Positions 1 through 10,149 of a DNA stretch of 64,000 nucleotides are shown piece after piece (within the stretch, counting starts at the first letter, position 1; every line of letters starts with the position of its first letter). Source of the DNA: Symsagittifera roscoffensis (taxonomy: Eukaryota > Xenacoelomorpha > Acoela > Convolutidae). A model generated the notes under the pieces. That model searched no databases, was not told the origin of the DNA, and saw only the letters and a list, made by a program, of their open reading frames with translations. Both the position numbers and the translations under genes were made by a program. The stretch lies in NCBI RefSeq assembly GCF_963678635.1, contig NC_087062.1:78185200-78249199 (forward strand), given 5' to 3'.

Positions 1-1804
1 TTTCTCTGTTGCTTCTTCAAATTTGGCGCCTGCTCTGATTGGGGAAAGTTTTGCCATGCAAATTTTGACTCTTCTGACTTCATCTATCCACTCCTGTGAA
101 AACCAACAATTGTAATTGTGTTAACCATTTGGTCAATGATTTCGCTAGTGGTTTTGTTGGTTACCCCTCCGAAGTACAAATTGTACATGGCTGTAGTGAC
201 AATTGATGTAGTCATATGAAACTGGTCGTCTTCCTCCACAAACTTCACAAGCGCAAATTTGCCTTGTAGCTGAAATTGGTGAGGTGCGTTCTGAACATGA
301 TCAGAAATCAGCTGGTTAGTTGCTTCCTTCTTATTCATTATTAGTCTAAGCATGTCTGCTTCTTCTTTTCGGTTACAAATTCAAACTTTTTTAGCTTTCC
401 GCCAAAAGCACCCTGTTGAAGTGTTGCAGAGATCCCGCCTTCGATATTATTGCTGACTTAGGCTCGCACGCTGGCAGCTCATGCTCCTGTTGCATATGCG
501 TTCGGTAAGCATGTTAGGAAGGGAAAAGAGTGTTACAGAACACACAATGCTTTTCTATTTCGATTATATGTTCCGTGGCAAGGTGTTCTCGCGCATGTCC
601 CAGTGTTTCGAATGATTCTCAACTTTTGCCTCATGTAGTGTGAGGCCTTTTTTTGTTGCTCCAATTCCAAGCACTGTAAGCTGATGTTTTCTGTAGTTTC
701 TTTACACGTTAACTGCACACGGCATTCATAGCAGATTATTGATTTTTCCCGTTTTTTCGCTTTCTCCGACATCATGTTCGGGTATCAACACTCCAGAATG
801 TCCGTGAATTTATCATATTTGCTGGCTTTGCAATGTTTCTCACGCGATCACTCTTGGATGTAGTTTTGCGGTTTTCTTAAAAATCAGGGAAGTTACTGTT
901 CGGTCGTCAAAAAATTCAAATCTGGTATGAGGTTCTGAAAATCTTAAGTGTAAAAATGCTGTAATGGAGCAATTTGCATGCTTAGAAGTATTATCATATC
1001 TTTTGTGAACAACAATTACGAACCGTTTTAGGAGCAAAATGAGTTCAAAAGTGATTTCCAAAAATTTTATGTTTCTGAATTATTTGTCCGAAGTTTATAT
1101 TTAAGTAAACTCAATAAGTTTTTAACGATAGTTTTTGGGCTTGTTTGTCTGAAATTTAATAAAGTCCATCAACAAGTTTAACTATCTCTTTTGAACGTAT
1201 TGTATTTATTGGGTTTTCGGCTTTTCACAAGGCTTTTAGCCTTTTAAATAACCGATTAATAGCCCGCTCCGAGTGAAATGAACAAAATTTGTTCAGCATT
1301 TGTACAATTTTTGTGCTGTGGTTCTAATGTTTTTTTCCGGTTTAATCCTCTAATTTAAGTATCGGTACGAAAATTCAGAAAAATATATATTGTTCAAAAG
1401 AATAAAAATGGCAAAACCACTTTTTATTAACAATGACTCGGCAATGAATCACTATCTCTAGGCTATGAAGAGGTATTCTAGAGAAGTGCATTGGTTTACT
1501 GGCAAATCAAATCCTAAAAATGAGTTTAAAAGGTTCAAAAATTCATATTTTTTGAGAAACTTTTTTTTGATAAAGTTGTTTATTGAGTTATAACGCACTT
1601 ATTGACTCATAAGTCAAGATAGAGTAGACTTAGACCACAGTCATGAGGTTTATTTACATTCTCCTATTGCTGGGCAATCGGTCAGAGTATCTACTAAATT
1701 TTGACTGGGGGCTTTCCAATTGACTGACTAATTCGTTGTTTTTTTTTCACCCAAATTTTTGAAAAATTAAAAAAAAACACAATTTTTAAAAATAGTTTTT
1801 TAGG
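1..1804. other. AT-rich stretch with no recognised gene
   Basis: The only open frames are short. An 89-codon frame on the minus strand (353 to 84) has a mixed, protein-like composition but matches no family I know. A 73-codon minus-strand frame lies at 1061-840. Both could be remains of the Polinton-like element on the same strand just to the right, but nothing in them shows this. The rest is AT-rich sequence with A and T runs. Confidence 0.3.
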
Positions 1805-2527
1805 TCAAATTTGATTTGGTTTAATGCTGTAAGCGTAACTGTTTTTAACTCGTCGATTAGTATCAAAGACTCTATGCAACGATGCTTTGGTGTCACCCAC
1901 AATCTGATAATGAATTATGTCCAAGTAGATAAACGTCATTTGGCTTCCAGCAGCGCTATCAACAGGATAGTCGGAGATGAGGCTTTGTGATGTGAGAGTG
2001 CAATGGATATGACTGGAATCTTTATAGCCGATATGGTAGCTCGTTCCATCTCTTATACCTTTGAAACCTAAAATACTAGGACTTTGTTGGCTATTAAAGG
2101 TAATGCTCTTCCATTAATGCATCCAAATTGAAAAATTTTTGGTAATGGGGTTGATGCTAAAACTTAAATTATCGAGATCAATTTTCAGATTGATTTTGTT
2201 GAATAATTTCTCGACTTCATCATATCCACTCTTTGTGATTTCACCTGTCTCGCCGTCGTATGATCTGGATATTTTATCTTTTGACGCTTTTAGGCTTGCT
2301 TTAATTTTTTCTTTTTTTGTAGAACACTATTTTAGTTTCTCTTACATGCTGTGTTTGGGAAACGTTATTTCTGTCAATGCAACTCTCCATTCGCCTTGAA
2401 GGTCAATATCCTCACTCAGTAGATTTATAAAACTCACTACCGAGTTGTCAATGGAAATATTCATTGAGGCTGATGATACCAACGTAATAGTAAAAAAATC
2501 TTTGTCAACCCCAAAGTTGCTAGACAT
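1805..2527 (-). pseudogene. Polinton-associated conserved protein, broken
   Basis: Two pieces of one protein lie in different frames. The N-terminal piece (2527-2342, 61 codons) starts MSSNFGVDKDFF and runs into a block ending in GEWRVALTEITFP. This matches the start of a protein that often follows the integrase gene in Polinton-like elements of invertebrates. The C-terminal piece (about 1995-1805) contains FIYLDIIHYQIVGD, the second conserved block of that family, and ends at a TGA at 1807-1805. Stops and frame changes separate the two. The gene starts only 3 bases beyond the integrase fragment, as expected for neighbours in one element. The molecular role is unknown to me; a virion-related role is only an inference from the element type. 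Confidence 0.5.
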
Positions 2528-2530
2528 TGT

Positions 2531-3708
2531 TTAGCTTGACCCTTTCTTTTCCAATACTCTGATTAATTCGGGCTCATAAAATTTACCCCCTACTGGATCC
2601 TTATCAGCGTCGATCAGATTATAAGTCGGCGGGTTCCTTGTTGGTATATCAAATATTTCAAAAACGTCGTCAGTGAAGGATTGTTTATAACCTTTTCGAA
2701 AAGGGATGTAAATTTTTGCTATTTTTACAAAATTACCAACAATAGCTTTGGTCGGCAATTTATTTCCAATGTTTTTTCCGTTTTTAATGAAATGAGACGT
2801 GGAACATCCTTTTTTGTGACTTTTTTGTGGGCTAATTCGATGACGCGGTTTGTTCTCGAATTGATTGTGTTGACAAAATCTTGAAGCTGATCAATGTAAG
2901 AGAAGGTCCATTTGTCCTCCAAATACATAAAGTTTTGACATAAAGTTTTCTCACATAAAGTTTTGAATGACCCCTTGAAATCTGTACCTTTATCTACCCA
3001 CACTTTTTGTGGCTGTTTTTTTATCATTTGCTTGATTGCATCCGCAGTTGAGGTGGCATACTTTGGTTTCAATGGTTGTACACGTACAAAGCGGGACTTT
3101 CAATCCACTGCAACCATAAGATATTTAATGTTTTTATTGTAATCTGCAAGTTTATCAACATACGCTAGGTCAATTGACCATATTTCGTCTATGTCGAAAA
3201 CTTTCATTCTGAGGCGTGGTATTTTGTGACGAAGTGTTCGATATTTTGTATATGCAGGCTCTGTTTGTAAAAACCGTTTCACTTCACTTCGTGAAAATTT
3301 TGATTCCTTTTTTAATTTATGTACACTGCCAAACAGTTTTGGACCTTTACTTCTAAACTTAGTTTCAATATTTTTTTTTTCAACCGGTGTTGTCTTGCCA
3401 TTTTTTGTTTTCGTATTCGTCTTCTCTGTCGTTGCAGAATCTGAATCGTTATTCGGTGTTCTGGACGATTCAGAGTCTTCTTCTTCTGCTCCTTCTTCTC
3501 GTCTGGTTTTCTGTGCTGCCCGTTCTATTTCACTGTTCGCAACAGTCCTTGTAATTCTGCGTCTTTTAATGCTTTTTGAGCTGAAACTTATTGACGGTTT
3601 CTTGGGAGAAAGGAGGGCTGTAGATGTTGAAAGGGAATTTGTGGAACCTTTGCTTCTTTTTTTGTTGAATTTGTTCCGTACTTGTTGACTGAACCGCGAC
3701 TTTGGCAT
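2531..3708 (-). pseudogene. Polinton/Maverick-like integrase, broken
   Basis: An rve-type DDE integrase in three overlapping frames. Frame 1 (3708-3100, 202 codons) has a basic, serine-rich N-terminus, a low-complexity acidic stretch and then the start of the core with DEIWSIDLAYVD, which carries the first catalytic Asp. Frame 2 (3072-2725) has KVWVDKGTDFKG with the second Asp, then the helix region DKWTFSYIDQLQDFVN. Frame 3 (2758-2531) is the C-terminal SH3-like tail, with PFRKGYKQSFTDDVFEIF and NPPTYNLIDAD ending in FYEPELIRV. The segment between the second Asp and DKWTF is much too short, and the usual catalytic Glu region is absent. A triple CATAAAGTTTT repeat sits at that spot. The protein would be inactive. 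The family resembles the C. elegans F54H12.3 type of transposon-derived integrase. Confidence 0.75.
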
Positions 3709-4354
3709 ACTTGTTCATAACCAACTGTTCGTCAAGTTTGAATGACCTCAAAACCAGTATGAATGCAGGGTTGTAAAGTTTTTTTACTTTGTTGTTGTAT
3801 ATCATACACAAAAACTGATGCCTTAAGATCGGTTGGAACTTTATCAACGTAAAGCTCTTCATTTTTTTTGTTTATTATGACTCGCTCTGACTTTTTAATA
3901 ACTTCCATATTTTTTTTGCTCGCTTAAGTTTGTTTTTGTCCATGAGTTGTAACCATAATTCGTTCAGTGGATCAAGCGTCATTAAGACCAGCACTTGTTT
4001 CCAGATCATTTCTCTCATCTTCAGTGAGAAGGAGAGCTTGTTCTTGTAGATTGTTTTCTACTGTGGCATTGATAAGTGTTTCAGGGGTTGGTATGACTGA
4101 AGGATTAGTTGTTGTTGCGTTTAGGGGTTTTAAACGGTTCAAGTTTTAAACGGCTTTTTATGTTTGATGGAGTTTTCAAGAAAAAATGGCGCTGCAGGGG
4201 GTTGTTCTCTAATATAAACATGCTTCGGAATCAGAACAAACTCTTGTGCTGTCATTTTAATGCTGTCAAATACTTGAAGCAAAAATAAAATATATGCCTG
4301 ATAAGATAATATCCTTGTTTACTCATTATAAAAGCTTTTTTTTTTCTAGACTCG
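3709..4354. other. Region between two Polinton-like segments
   Basis: No firm gene. A 98-codon minus-strand frame (3862-3566) overlaps the integrase start and may be a frameshifted N-terminal extension of it. The stretch ends where the 13.6-kb duplicated segment begins, so it joins two separately derived relics. Confidence 0.3.
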
Positions 4355-4369
4355 TTTTTGGATTGATTA

Positions 4370-4556
4370 GAATCTTATAAGTTTCTTCGAATTTATTAAG
4401 ATTTGTAAAACTTACAGGCCCATTGCCGTTGACTACATTGAGCAATCATTCTCAAACGACTGATATGGCTTGAGTATTTGATATTTTCCTAATAAAACTC
4501 CGTAGTTGACTTGGATTCAATTGTACCATTTGCTGCAGATTAAATAATATTTTCGC
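4370..4556 (-). pseudogene. Small conserved ORF after the ATPase (copy A)
   Basis: Just after the ATPase frame, the minus strand reads NLQQMVQLNPSQLRSFIRK and, beyond an in-frame stop, EWLLNVVNGNGPV. These blocks recur in copy B (about 18180-17995) and look like the small conserved protein that follows this ATPase in related elements of other invertebrates. The shared stop suggests that both copies were already dead when duplicated. The function is unknown. The similarity between the two copies stops close to the end of this block. Confidence 0.4.
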
Positions 4557-5310
4557 GTTCATTCGTGATAGGTGTCACCTCTGTCTTATGTAATGGTAAA
4601 TAGAAAATTGAGGGTGAAGGTATTCTGTTTGAACAGTATCTAAGACAATTTGATGTTCGGAGATCCAAATCTATAAGTAGTTGTCCGAAGGTGTGCTTTG
4701 TAGCCAATTCAAATGAATTTCGTAAAAAATTGTTTACATTAAGTTGCCTGCCTAGATAATCAAGTTGCTGAATATCACGGGGTGATTTGAATAAAATGAT
4801 GTGAGATGTGTTCAAATCAAAAGTTCGTGACCATCGGTTTTGTTGGAAGTTATATTTAACATAGATATTATTGAAGCCTTTGTGTCTTCCTGCCGTTGCC
4901 AGTTTAACAATTTTTTTATCATTGTAAATATCATGAGTCATCAAACACTAACAGAATGTTTTCAACGTTTCTCAAACGATCACATCCATCAAATTTTATG
5001 AACTCTATTTGAATGCAGGGAGCGTTAATTTTATCTTGAACTGTAGGTTGAATATTTTTGTAAAAAAATAAAAATTGTCCAAATTTGGGATGAAAAGATC
5101 TTAATTTCAATTATTTGAAAATTCATTCTGTTTTTCAGGATCCCGAAGTTCCTACAACTGCCATAAATAGTTTTTTCGATGTATCAATAATTTTATTCAC
5201 TTCCTTGGGTTTGGTAGCACGTACCCAACTAAACCAGTCAATATGGAAAACCAAACTGATGTTTCTTTATAGCTTAGTTGCATCAAAGAAAGTTTATAGA
5301 TACTAAAGCT
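4540..5310 (-). pseudogene. Polinton-like packaging ATPase, broken (copy A)
   Basis: An FtsK/HerA (A32-like) packaging-type ATPase, which would power DNA entry into a capsid in Polinton-like elements. The P-loop lies at 5152-5126 and reads GTSGS, stop, KTE: the second glycine codon of the GxGKT core is TGA (5137-5135). Walker B (LLVFDDS) lies near 4945 in a separate frame. A 134-codon frame (4944-4540) has the family blocks KLATAGRHKGFNNIYVKYN, WSRTFDLNTSHIILFKSPRD and FGQLLIDLDLRTSN. At least one frameshift, next to Walker B, and the P-loop stop break the gene. Copy B at 18164-18935 has the same P-loop stop. Confidence 0.75.
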
Positions 5311-5497
5311 TAGTAAAATTAAAATTAAAACCATTTGAGACATAAAAATTACTTCTGAACTGGGAACAGTGGCATCAAAACAAAATTTTTAAGATTTTTG
5401 TTCGGTATCATTCCGATCATAAACAAAATCAGTAAGTGTAGTTGCATCAGGCTCATCATCTGCTACTTCAGACATTCTGGTGTTCAATTTAATTTCA

Positions 5498-5517
5498 TCT
5501 CTCTCTCTCTCTCTCTG
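5498..5517. repeat. Short (CT)n microsatellite
   Basis: A run of CT dinucleotides in copy A. The matching site in copy B (about 19127-19153) is longer, so the tract has changed length since the duplication. Confidence 0.85.
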
Positions 5518-6004
5518 ACTATCTTTCTATATCAACTGTTTTTCAACTGGTTTTTAGGAAGAAAAATACGTGGTTATAAAATTTTTTATTTATTCTTCTG
5601 AACAGCAAAAAATCTCGTATCGAGTATAACTATTGTGAACATTAGTGGTATCATTTTCATTGTCATGTATTTCCACTACATAATTGGCTGGGACATTTTT
5701 AGTTTTTACATGATATATGATTTTCTTCACTTTGTTTTCTTTTACTAATTTCTGAACTTCTGCAGCTAATCACTGCTGCTGAGATCTATATGAACTCCGG
5801 ACTGAGATTTCGGTACTAAGACTAGCTGGGAAGATAAACTCGTTTGCTGCCTAACAATTTGAATACACTTAAATCGTTAAAAGTATATGAATTGGCCAAT
5901 AATCGGAAAAACCCTTCTCAAAGGAGTTAATGATTTGTTCTTTTCGCTGCACCACTTGAAGTCGGCAATCAATTTGTTCCACTCTTGTTAATGATTTTTT
6001 GATG

Positions 6005-6573
6005 TCACTCTCTGGATTCATCCAAGCACAAAACACCGAATTTGGAGATAGATACGTCTACAATTTCGCTAGTCTCTCGCTGTCGCTCATTATTCAGCCA
6101 ATCAAAAAACGCCTTGATTTTCTTCAGGGCGCAGTGGTTCCTGGAGTGGTTATGATGAAAATGTATATTCAAGCTGGATAGTTTTTGAAATATAAATTTT
6201 CAATTCTCGGGCGACCCATTTCATCAAGGTTTTCAATTTTTCGATACAAATGCGTTGCCAGAAAATCACTCTGTTCTTTTCCTTTAGCGTAAATTACGGC
6301 GTTAGGATTTTTCAAAAAAAAACTTTGAATAACTTGATTGAGGTTTAAATATAAATATTCACCCATTTTCCAGTGAGTTCCGTGCAAGTTATTTGTCAAA
6401 CTGTAATAAGCTTTTTGTTCTGATTTAGGAAGTGAATTGAAAATGACTGGAGGTAGAAAAATAAGAGAGTCACTGTAATCAGAAAGTTTAATGGCTAGTT
6501 CTTTAGCTATAAAATTTTTGTTCCTACAACCGAAGCCTTCAAAGTCTAGCACGACTGATCTTTCCTTCAACAT
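6005..6573 (-). pseudogene. Polinton-like conserved 'VLDFEGF' protein (copy A)
   Basis: The main frame (6573-6169, 134 codons) begins MLKERSVVLDFEGFG and has the blocks IFLPPVIFNSLP, LTNNLHGTHWKMGEY and ENLDEMGRPRIENL. The family recurs in invertebrate genomes beside the packaging ATPase described here. The early D-x-E pair and a later His-rich block (HFHHNHSRNHCALKKI, in the next frame, about 6170-6120) look like metal-binding residues, and a nuclease-like role is possible but unproven. A frameshift near 6175 separates the two parts, and the second ends at a TGA at 6007-6005. Copy B (19616-20154) has the same layout. Confidence 0.5.
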
Positions 6574-6599
6574 TCTAACGATTGATCGAGACTTGGTTT

Positions 6600-7369
6600 C
6601 ATCAGTTCAACATAAAAACAGAAAGTAAAACCACTCAAGTGACCAATCAGGCTATTGTTACACTTCCAGGGTAGCATGTAACAGTAGGTGCGACCAGTGT
6701 TATACGCTTTGTGGGAAAATCCCGCGGCATCTTTTAAAAATGCATGCTTTTGAATCGTTCAAGTCTTTGTCCAATGAAGAATTATCTATGCCAATAAGAC
6801 CTCCATATGGTCTAAGTTTAATGGCAACGTCATTGTTTATGTCATTTTTGCTAGAAAAGAAAAACAGAGCACATGTAGCTAGAAAATAAGTTCGGCGGTC
6901 AAAGTTTTTTGATAGGTTTTTTTCACGGACAAATAAGTCTCGTGAATGATTTTCAAGTCCATTGAAGTAACCCTACGTTTTTCCAATTTAATTTGCTATG
7001 TTTCCAATACCTCGTGGACCTGCTGAATTTTAAGCCAGTGGATAAGAAAGTATCCTTGCAGATACCACTTACTCAGTCCTATGTCTCGGAGGTTGATATT
7101 TAGATGGACCACTGGAAGTTTTTGATATTTTAAAAATTTATCCAAACAAAGTCGAATCTTTCGCTCCATCCCTTTCTCAATAATATTGAGGCAAAATTGA
7201 ACGAATAATCAAATACGTTTTCATAAGTAGCAATTAATAGATCAGAAGCTTTCCCATACTTTTGTTTTGCATAAATACACCACGTTATTTGTAAAAATTC
7301 GCCCAAGTAAAACAGTTTTTTACAACTCTGCCCATATTCTTGTGGTTCCTGAACTGCTCTTTTTTCCAC
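6600..7369 (-). pseudogene. Polinton-like cluster, unnamed protein fragments (copy A)
   Basis: Upstream of the VLDFEGF block on the minus strand are further coding-like blocks. A 79-codon frame (7369-7130) contains FLQITWCIYAKQKYGKASD and FDYSFNFAS. Closer to the next gene are GRTYCYMLPWKCNNSLIGH and HLSGFTFCFYVELMKP, broken by stops. The same blocks occur in copy B, where some frames are longer (20535-20314 and 20929-20618). They may be one long gene together with the VLDFEGF part. I do not recognise the domain. Confidence 0.4.
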
Positions 7370-7554
7370 CGTGATATAAAAGCTATTTGAAAATCGTTAA
7401 TACAACTGTTTTTTCATTGGGTACCAGGTGAGAAGACAGAGAAACTTAAATGCTCACTGTCAATATCTTCAGTGTGCCAACCTTCAATTAAAATCATTTT
7501 GCTTAATTCATTATTCCATAATTTTACCATTAGTTTCATCACTCAATTTTGTGG

Positions 7555-7690
7555 TTTTGGAATTAGGGTCTGGAGCACCAAGAAATTGTGTCTGGAGCGC
7601 CTATGAGGTTTTGAGATTAGGCTCTGGAGCACCCCTGTTTAGGCCCCCCCCTCCCCCCTGTTGAGCGCCGGCAAATTAGCCTACTTTCAT
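7555..7690. repeat. GGAGCGCC / poly-C module, copy 1
   Basis: A module of about 130 bases: repeats of 'CTGGAGCACC' and 'GGAGCGCCTAT', an uninterrupted C tract, then 'GAGCGCCGGC' and 'AATTAG'. Related modules occur at 9755-9855, 21180-21305 and 23715-23825. It is the most GC-rich sequence in this part of the window. Confidence 0.7.
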
Positions 7691-8450
7691 TGCTTATTTT
7701 TTGTATATTTAAGCATTTCAGAGTTGACAAAATTGGAACTATGACGTTGATTCGATACCCTACAGAGATTAAAAAGATTTTATGGAAGTTGACACAGTTC
7801 AAAAATACGCCATTTGCTCGTTTTTTTTGCTCGAAATTTTTTGTCTAAATGTTCCTTTTATTTTTGTCTGATTGTCCAGATATCTCAAGAAAGCGAGAAA
7901 TATAAAAGTTTCGGCTAACACAGAGGTCATTTATATAAATCAATTGATTATATAAATCAATTGAATCGATCAATAAATCAATTGATTCAAACAAGTTTTG
8001 TGAAAAAAATTTTGTCTAAATGTTCCTTTTATTTTTGTCTGATTCTCCAAATATCTCAAGAAAGTGAGAAATATGAATGCTTCGGCTAACACAGAGGTCA
8101 TTTATATAAATCAAATGATTCACTTATGATGAGATTTTTGTATGTTGTTGCAGAAAACACCGTGCCCTTCTTTATCTCTCCGAGCAAAAACATTAAAATA
8201 AATTCAAAAGAAAAAACCTCACCAAATTCATTTAAATTGAAACAAGAAAAATTTCAAAAATTGATCAATTAAGAGATACCAAAACACACTGATAATCGAA
8301 AAACTGGAAAAAAAACTGAGAGCATATGAATTCATTTTAAAACAAGCAAAATTATTTTTAAGCCTAAAATTGCATGTTTTTATAATTTTTTTAAAATCTC
8401 ATTGATAATTTTTTGTTTCCATCCTGCAATTTTTTTTTATTTATCTTTTA

Positions 8451-8708
8451 CTATTTTTTGCCACAATTACTGTTTTGATGAAATTTCTGCCATTGCATCC
8501 GATCATAGAAATCATAACTTGTACTTGCAATTCTACCATAACATTCATCACGATTTCTGAAAAAAATTGTTGCTCCAAATAGAATTCCAAATAAATTTCC
8601 AGCCTTGTAGATCAGTTTTGTATCTTGCAAAAAACTTGAATAAAACTTTATCAAAGCTCCAGTACCATCAAAATCAGTTTTCATTTGAATTGAAAAATCA
8701 AAAAACAA
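8451..8708 (-). pseudogene. Coding relic related to the tandem array (copy A)
   Basis: An 85-codon minus-strand frame with the block KAGNLFGILFGATIFF and then RNRDECYGRIASTSYDFYDR. The same block is open in copy B (22141-21914) and appears in decayed form in every unit of the 10.15-17.97 kb array. It therefore looks like the ancestral coding sequence from which the array units come. I do not recognise the family. Its strand is that of the Polinton-like cluster to its left. Confidence 0.4.
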
Positions 8709-9130
8709 CTAAAGCTTCATCCGTGTCTCAAAAATTATCCAATACCCGGAAAAACGACCAGAAAACAGCCTCAAACAAACTCTTGTAAAACCTGTATATA
8801 AAAAAGACGACGTTGAACAACAAAAGTTTATACACCTATTCTAATCACGGGATCAATCTCTAAAGTTTTTACTTTCCAAAAATCAAATAAACGATTGCCT
8901 CCTAGAAGATGATCATAAGTAGAACAAAGTGGTCATAAGTAAAACAAAGTGGATTCTGAGCATCATTTTTACCCGTAGATGAGCTTTTATACTGTACTGA
9001 ATCAATTCAAAAAACATATGACCCAAAAAAAAGATTGCTACTTCCATGCTTGCTCTTTAATAGTTATTTGATTTCTTCAACCACAATTTTCTACAAAATA
9101 AACTTGAAAAAAATAAATTTCTATAGAAGC
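8690..9130 (+). pseudogene. LINE relic (copy A)
   Basis: Plus-strand remains of a Jockey-like non-LTR retrotransposon: a block reading LKQTLVKPVYKKDD, followed by decayed RT-like sequence matching 26330-26760. Compared with the relic at 25.0-26.8 kb it lacks about 410 bases between the 'AAAAACGACCA' and 'CCTCAAACAAACTC' marks. Copy B (22670-23110) has the same gap, so the deletion is older than the duplication. Confidence 0.6.
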
Positions 9131-9754
9131 TCAGTTAATTTGATTGAAAAATTTGAGAACCACATACAGCGAAAAACAAAAATTTATAATACTGAATCAG
9201 ATTAGATACCAGATGATTGGGTACCAGGTGAGAAGACAGAGAAACTTAAATGATCACTATCAATATCTTCGGTATGCCAACTTCCACTTAAAATCTTTTT
9301 GCCTAATTCATTATTCCATATTTTTACATGACACCGGAATGCTCACTATCAATATCTTCAGTATGCCAACCTCCAATTAAAATCTTTTTGCCTATTTCAG
9401 TATTCCATATTTTTACATGACACCGGACTGTCAGTCGCTCTTCAAACTTCGTTAATGATTAAGGTGGCTAAGCGTTGTTTCAACAATAAAAGGTGCATAC
9501 TGAAAGGAAATGGTTTACAGCTAACAACGGTTTAAATATATTGGCTATATCTTTTACGTTAACTTTAATTCCACTCAAATATGAACGTTATAGTCTTGAT
9601 CGAACGTTAACGCACAACAATACAGTCCCCAAACACACCTTTTTTTATATATCACAACAGCAGTGACTTATTATAATATAGTCATTTCATAGCACTTAGG
9701 ATATAAAACATGTGGTTTTAGATTCCTCTTTGTAGTGCCCGTGTTGTTTCAAAA

Positions 9755-9855
9755 TTTGTTTGGAGCGCCTATATGGTTTTGGAATTGGGCTCCGGAGCAC
9801 CCCTCTGTAGGTACCCCCCCCCCCCCCTTTTGGAGCGCCGGCGAATTAGACTACT
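9755..9855. repeat. GGAGCGCC / poly-C module, copy 2
   Basis: 'GGAGCGCCTATATGG', a 'GGCTCCGGAGCACCCC' block, a long C run (about 9806-9826) and 'GGAGCGCCGGCG'. It is the closest partner of the module at 23715-23825. Confidence 0.7.
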
Positions 9856-9996
9856 ACTTGCAATAACGTGTTATGATGGCTGAATGCGTGACCTTGCGAT
9901 GAAAGGTAAAACGAAGAGTAGTTTTCACATTATTCTAGTTTTCCACCTCAATACTCTAATAATTTCTTTGCATTTTGACAAGTTAGAAACCGTTTT

Positions 9997-10119
9997 TCAA
10001 AATTGAATTTCAAATGTGAGGGTAACGTGGAAAAGTGCCAAAAAAATTTGCCATAAAACTTTCAAGACGCTTTATGGCAAACATAAAGCTTGCACTCACA
10101 TTTGAATTCCAATTTTGAA
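9997..10119. repeat. Fold-back hairpin (copy A)
   Basis: The left arm starts CAAAATTGAATTTCAAATGT and the right arm ends in its near complement, ACATTTGAATTCCAATTTTG. An inner pair (TTGCCATAAA / TTTATGGCAA) continues the pairing, giving a hairpin of about 123 bases. The same structure stands at 23958-24079. In both copies it lies directly before the first array-like repeat. Confidence 0.7.
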
Positions 10120-10149
10120 CAAAACTGCTCGTATCAGGGCGAAACTGCT

